64,000 nt of DNA, from the NCBI GenBank assembly GCA_964519515.1, contig CAZFIJ010000042.1:3354-67353 (forward strand), read 5' to 3'. Position numbers and translations under genes: made by a program. The notes under the pieces are model-generated. The model had not been told where the DNA came from. It ran no database searches and saw only the letters and a list, made by a program, of their open reading frames with translations. Shown here in pieces: positions 60,516 through 64,000 of the stretch (position 1 is the first letter of the stretch; each line of letters starts with the position of its first letter). Origin of the DNA: Korarchaeum sp964519515. GTDB taxonomy: Archaea; Korarchaeota; Korarchaeia; Korarchaeales; Korarchaeaceae.

Positions 60516-60576
60516 GATGACCCCCGAGGCTATGCCCTCAATAAAAATAAATTCTTCCAATCGTGAGCTTGATGTG

Positions 60577-61491
60577 ATGAGGTTCAGATACGGCAACGGT
60601 ATCGAAATAGAGTGCGGAGAGAGGATACTAATAGATCCAAAGAGGGCCATTGAGGGGATTCCAGTTCTGATATCACATGCTCATTCAGATCATGTCCCTA
60701 GGAACGTAGGTTATGTTAAAACTGATATTTACGCTAGCGTTGGGACGGCCTCGATACTGAGAAGGCTCTACGGAGGGCATTATAGGATATTGTATTTCAA
60801 TGAAGGTATTAGTATAGGAAATCTTGAAATATACGCGTTCCCTGCGGGCCATATATATGGATCCTCTGGCTTCCTGATAAACTGTGGGAACATCTCTCTG
60901 TTTTACACGGGGGACGTTAATCTCCACGGCGGCCTCACGGTTGAATCCCCCGCGAGGATACCTAAAGCGGATGTGTTGATAACGGAGGCCACTTACGGCC
61001 TTCCTAAATTCAGATTTCCAGATCAAGAAGTTACAAGAGCTAGATTATCAAAATGGGTCATTAAAGAGGTAATGAGTGGTAAATCTCCTATTTTAAGCGC
61101 TTATCTAATTGGGAAATCCCAGGAAGTTATCGCTATATTGAACAGATATACTAACTTAGAGGTATCTGTATCCAAGAGGATTGCTGATGTGAGCGGGGCC
61201 TACGATGTCTTCGACCTGAAATATAAAGTAGATACTCATAAAGACGCACATGTGACCCATAAAGCTTATGATAATGCTGCAAGAGTAACAGGGTGGGCTA
61301 TCCTCTCTAAAAGGGAATGCGATTTTCCCTTAAGCGCACATGCTGATTTTTATGATTTATTGACTATTATAGAGCTCTCGAACTCAAGTAGAGTATACAC
61401 TGTATATGGTTACGCTGAGGAATTCGCTAAGATCCTTAAAAAAATGAGTATTGAGGCTTCTGCATTGAGCAATACTTGGGTGGAGTTATGA
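60577..61491 (+). CDS. Metallo-beta-lactamase-fold nuclease-like protein
   Basis: MBL fold protein with RMMBL-like end: ISHAHSDHVPRN (HxHxDH), GHIYGSSGFLI, FYTGDVN and the C-terminal SAHADF. Close to the small archaeal exonucleases of the beta-CASP/SNM1 class (ligase-associated or mRNA-processing type), 304 aa. The longer frame from 60355 includes the antisense of secG and no domain, so ATG 60577 is preferred. Its last 6 nt overlap the convergent lrp gene. The substrate is unknown. Confidence 0.8.
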   Translation: MRFRYGNGIEIECGERILIDPKRAIEGIPVLISHAHSDHVPRNVGYVKTDIYASVGTASILRRLYGGHYRILYFNEGISIGNLEIYAFPAGHIYGSSGFLINCGNISLFYTGDVNLHGGLTVESPARIPKADVLITEATYGLPKFRFPDQEVTRARLSKWVIKEVMSGKSPILSAYLIGKSQEVIAILNRYTNLEVSVSKRIADVSGAYDVFDLKYKVDTHKDAHVTHKAYDNAARVTGWAILSKRECDFPLSAHADFYDLLTIIELSNSSRVYTVYGYAEEFAKILKKMSIEASALSNTWVEL

Positions 61492-61983
61492 ACCTTTCTT
61501 AGTTATCCCCGGTATCTCAGATGGTACTATCGATGGTCTCTCCTTCGTAGTATCTAAGATCAGAGATGTGTTCGTATCCCTGACGCCAGGTATCATCTGT
61601 ATCTTCCTCAGGACGTCATTGAGCTCCTGCTGGCTTCCCGCGATCACTTTGACGATTATATCAAATTGCCCTGTTATCTCATGGACCTCTAAAATGTTAT
61701 CCTCGAGCATAGATGCTATCTTCTTGGCTACCTCATTATGCTTCCCTGGCTCAACCTCGAGTAAGATTATATATTTACTACCCTTACCTAGCTTCGCGTG
61801 GTCGACGAGTGCTGTGTACCCCTTTATGATGCCGAGGTCCTCGAGCTTCCTTACCTTCTTCATAACACCTGCCGGGCTCATATTGAGATCTCTAGATATC
61901 TGAGTGAAAGTCACTCTCCCGTTTTCGACCAGTTTCCTCAGTATCTCTATCTCCTTAGCAGTTACACCCTTCACTCTCGGCAT
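61486..61983 (-). CDS. Lrp/AsnC-family transcriptional regulator
   Basis: 165 aa with an N-terminal helix-turn-helix (EIEILRKLVENGRVTFTQIS, LNMSPAGVMKKVRKL) and a C-terminal RAM/ligand-binding domain (IIVKVIAGSQQELNDV). Archaeal Lrps are global or local regulators responding to amino acids. ATG 61983 has a strong GGGAGGTG upstream. Confidence 0.92.
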   Translation of the reverse strand: MPRVKGVTAKEIEILRKLVENGRVTFTQISRDLNMSPAGVMKKVRKLEDLGIIKGYTALVDHAKLGKGSKYIILLEVEPGKHNEVAKKIASMLEDNILEVHEITGQFDIIVKVIAGSQQELNDVLRKIQMIPGVRDTNTSLILDTTKERPSIVPSEIPGITKKGS

Positions 61984-62086
61984 AAACTAACACCTCCCAA
62001 CATTACTATGGAGTACATGGCTCCATCTACACTGACCCGTATTCGAATAAAAAGTTTTTTATCAATGTGTGAGTGGTGTTACAGAA

Positions 62087-63742
62087 GTGAGTGATAATTC
62101 AGCTATAGATGTAGCCAAAAGGAGAAGTAAAGATCTTTTCTCGCTTCCTGGGAGGAGAGAGGCCATATTATTTACCATAGCGATTATTTTGCTCTCCATA
62201 TTTCTCGCATACTTATTTAAAGGGCCACTGCTATCACATAAATATCTGATTTTATCCACTATTGTTCCCCTCTTGTCATTCATCACGACGAATGGAGATG
62301 CGGATTATCTAGACTCCAGGAGATCTTTATGGATATCTGCGTTCATCTCACTTCCTTTAGTGATAGATTCCATATTAAGCTCAATTGGGATTGCAGCCTT
62401 TTCAATGAGTTATACTATAGTGTTCCTAGCGTCCCTCATAACGTGGTCGCTGGGCGCTACTATCAGGTCAAAATCCCTTCCATTCCTATTGGCTGCGCTT
62501 TTCTTAATAATTGAGCCTTCTATGAGAATATTATTATCTATATCGACATCTTTCATTTCAATTTATCTCTTTAAAAGAATATTGAGTGCTGTAACTGAGC
62601 ATGCTATAGGTTTGAGGGGCTTTGAAGCTATAAGGGCTCTAGCTGAAATAGTGCTAGCTGGTAGAGGTAAGATAATAGAGGAGGCGTTAGAGAGAAGGAG
62701 TGAGGAGGGCAAGGTCAGTTTCGACGTCATTATATTAGGAGACCGGTCTATAATTGCTATAGATACCCATCCAGGCCCATTTAAATTCGGTAGCTATGAT
62801 CTACCGTTCAAAGTGGTTGAAAGATTTGATAAGAGATCGGACACCTTGTTCCTGAGGAGATCATGTTCTCATGAGAGGAACCTGCCCTCTAGAGGAGTCG
62901 TCGAGAGGTTGCTGGATCAAATCTCCCTTGGCTTTGAGAGAGCATCAGAATGCTGTATTGGAAAGCTCTTCTACGAGAGATCTGAGCACTTCGAGGTCAC
63001 TGCCCAGAGGATCTGTGATTCCATCTTATTCACTGTCTCAGGTCATCCACTGAGAAGTTTCGAGGATATTCCGCGGGAGTTCGAGGATATCCTCTCGAGG
63101 ATTTTGGGCATGGATGTCTCGATCATCGATAGGCACGATTCCCTACTGGATGATTGGTACATCAGAGTTCTTCCCGGAACCGAATTGGGGGATGAGCTTC
63201 TTGATCTCCTTATTAAAGCTGGGAGAAAAGCGCTTTCATCCGATTGTTATAACGAGGTTTCCGTAGGGTTCTCTAAGTCGAATCCTGGATTGAGATCCCT
63301 AGGCAGAGGGGGAGTTAGAGCCCTCAGCATCTCCTTAGGTGAAGAGACGGTAACTTACCTCTCAATAGATTGTAATAATATGGTGCCAGATCTCAGGAGC
63401 TTTCTAGATTTCAATTCGGTCGAGGGAACGAAGCTAATAGTATCGACAACGGATACTCATGAGACTTTAGCGACGAGAGTGGCATACAATCCATTGGGTC
63501 GCGAGTGCGAGGGGAAGATTGATTGTTTGATGGAAATAGCGGATCAATTGAAGAAAGTCGTGAGAGAGTCGATTGTTGAGATGAGAAAAGTTAGAGTGAG
63601 ATACTACAGAGGATGCTTGAACCTACCGTTAATAGGCGAGGAAAACATGATTTCTTTAGTTTCCCTCATGGGGCTCAGTTCGATGGCAAAGGGGTTGCTA
63701 GCTCTCTCATTGACCCCTCAAATTTTAATATTTTTGATATAA
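62087..63742 (+). CDS. DUF2070 archaeal membrane protein
   Basis: About 551 aa; the N-terminal part has roughly seven membrane spans (EAILFTIAIILLSIFLAYLF, YLILSTIVPLLSFI, ...), and the soluble C-terminal half has the family core (SIIAIDTHPGPFKFGSYDLP). COG3356/DUF2070 proteins are archaeal, with unknown function. GTG 62069 is an alternative; GTG 62087 sits 27 nt from a TTTTTTAT TATA box, fitting a leaderless start. Confidence 0.85.
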   Translation: MSDNSAIDVAKRRSKDLFSLPGRREAILFTIAIILLSIFLAYLFKGPLLSHKYLILSTIVPLLSFITTNGDADYLDSRRSLWISAFISLPLVIDSILSSIGIAAFSMSYTIVFLASLITWSLGATIRSKSLPFLLAALFLIIEPSMRILLSISTSFISIYLFKRILSAVTEHAIGLRGFEAIRALAEIVLAGRGKIIEEALERRSEEGKVSFDVIILGDRSIIAIDTHPGPFKFGSYDLPFKVVERFDKRSDTLFLRRSCSHERNLPSRGVVERLLDQISLGFERASECCIGKLFYERSEHFEVTAQRICDSILFTVSGHPLRSFEDIPREFEDILSRILGMDVSIIDRHDSLLDDWYIRVLPGTELGDELLDLLIKAGRKALSSDCYNEVSVGFSKSNPGLRSLGRGGVRALSISLGEETVTYLSIDCNNMVPDLRSFLDFNSVEGTKLIVSTTDTHETLATRVAYNPLGRECEGKIDCLMEIADQLKKVVRESIVEMRKVRVRYYRGCLNLPLIGEENMISLVSLMGLSSMAKGLLALSLTPQILIFLI

Positions 63743-63815
63743 AACATGAATTTTTCTATAGATTTGGGGTTTTAAGTTTAAAAAAATAAACGCTTGCAGG
63801 GGCTTCTCCCCTCTA

Positions 63816-63827
63816 AAGTTTTTATTC
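63816..63827 (+). promoter_or_regulatory. Promoter of tRNA-Lys
   Basis: AAAGTTTTTATTC about 35 nt upstream of the mature tRNA 5' end, leaving a short precursor leader. Confidence 0.4.
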
Positions 63828-63857
63828 TCGAGTTATATGAGAAGCCGAACATTGTGG

Positions 63858-63929
63858 GCCCGTAGCTCAGAATGGAAGAGCACCCGGCTTTTAACCGGGG
63901 GGTCGCGGGTTCAAATCCCGCCGGGCCCG
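63858..63929 (+). tRNA. tRNA-Lys (anticodon UUU)
   Basis: The acceptor stem GGGCCCG pairs with CGGGCCC. D arm GCTC...AGC, the anticodon stem CCCGG/CCGGG with loop CTTTTAA (anticodon TTT), and T arm GCGGG TTCAAAT CCCGC all form. Discriminator G at 63929. No intron, and CCA is not encoded. Confidence 0.97.
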
Positions 63930-64000
63930 TCCTTCAAACACACTGAGGATCATCTCAATGATTCTCATGACCCGATTCTAGCCTCCTGACCTCAATCAAA

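Noticed and set aside
60355..60576. N-terminal extension of the metallo-beta-lactamase ORF
   Set aside because: This stretch is antisense to secG and adds no domain. The fold begins at ATG 60577.
60516..60650. Longer form of the Sec61-beta ORF
   Set aside because: The extra 45 residues have no match to the family, and ATG 60515 gives the normal length.
1..64000. CRISPR arrays, insertion sequences or prophage
   Set aside because: I see no regularly spaced repeats, transposase or integrase genes or att-like duplications beside the tRNA.

Overview
The window is a dense chromosomal segment of a thermophilic archaeon. Evidence includes archaeal-type informational genes (GatD/GatE, DnaG-type primase, Pelota, RadA, archaeal ProRS/IleRS/AspRS/GlyRS, eS17, eS26, Sec61-beta, Rnp1), family B DNA polymerases, AGG/AGA- and ATA-rich codon use, GTG/TTG starts and TATA-box promoters sitting 25-30 nt before leaderless start codons. 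eS26, eS17 and two family B polymerases together point to the TACK lineages. The overall look fits a Korarchaeum-like organism, but that is recognition and not proof. I see no phage, transposon, CRISPR array or plasmid module.

Layout. 1-4.8 kb: a thiolase-like protein with its catalytic residues replaced, its DUF35 partner, a long hairpin, then gatD-gatE. 4.8-8.3 kb: a complete proofreading PolB, divergent from a secreted protein. 8.4-10.4 kb: ribosomal run uL22-uS3-uL29-Rnp1-uS17. 10.4-15.7 kb: gcvT, a GlcD/GlcF-like oxidase pair, a nucleotide-sugar dehydrogenase and eS17. 15.78-18.2 kb: a candidate H/ACA-like guide RNA, dnaG and pelota. 18.3-25.1 kb: nucleotidyltransferase, a degenerate tRNA-thiolase-like protein, proS, eS26, a second PolB with a ruined exonuclease site, thiI, and a solitary 5S rRNA on the minus strand.

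25-34.6 kb: ileS-aspS, a large membrane-anchored surface protein, a degenerate DHH (RecJ/Cdc45-like) protein, a NifX-like protein, Thg1-like and a YfcE-like phosphoesterase. 34.6-39.7 kb: aminotransferase, flippase-like membrane protein, PfkB kinase and tmk on minus, with prs and a small membrane protein on plus. 39.7-44.1 kb: radA, acyltransferase, a ubiquitin-fold protein followed by a cryptic short ORF and a TtuA/NcsA-like tRNA thiolase, then apgM. 44.2-49.8 kb: two PAC2-family genes, one with PadR and DUF354 genes, the other with SPFH and PPC genes, flanking an FAD/NAD disulfide oxidoreductase. 49.8-51.4 kb: surE and a glutaredoxin-like disulfide oxidoreductase. After a 496-nt AT-rich gap comes a four-subunit pyruvate/2-oxoacid:ferredoxin oxidoreductase operon (51.9-55 kb). 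55-64 kb: LysW-like acidic zinc protein, DsbB-like protein, DUF504, phosphoesterase, cutA, ThiF/MoeB-like protein, the minus-strand run secG-mazG-PRTase-glyS, a metallo-beta-lactamase protein, Lrp, DUF2070 and tRNA-Lys(UUU).

The recurring theme worth attention is sulfur transfer to tRNA. ThiI, TtuA/NcsA, an inactivated TtuA-like paralogue, a ubiquitin-fold protein without a C-terminal Gly-Gly, and an E1-like protein without an obvious catalytic cysteine all occur here. Several degenerate enzymes (thiolase, DHH, PolB exonuclease, half of the disulfide oxidoreductase) suggest structural rather than catalytic roles. Two unannotated structured RNAs (1461-1531, 15785-15869) are the best candidates for something undescribed.
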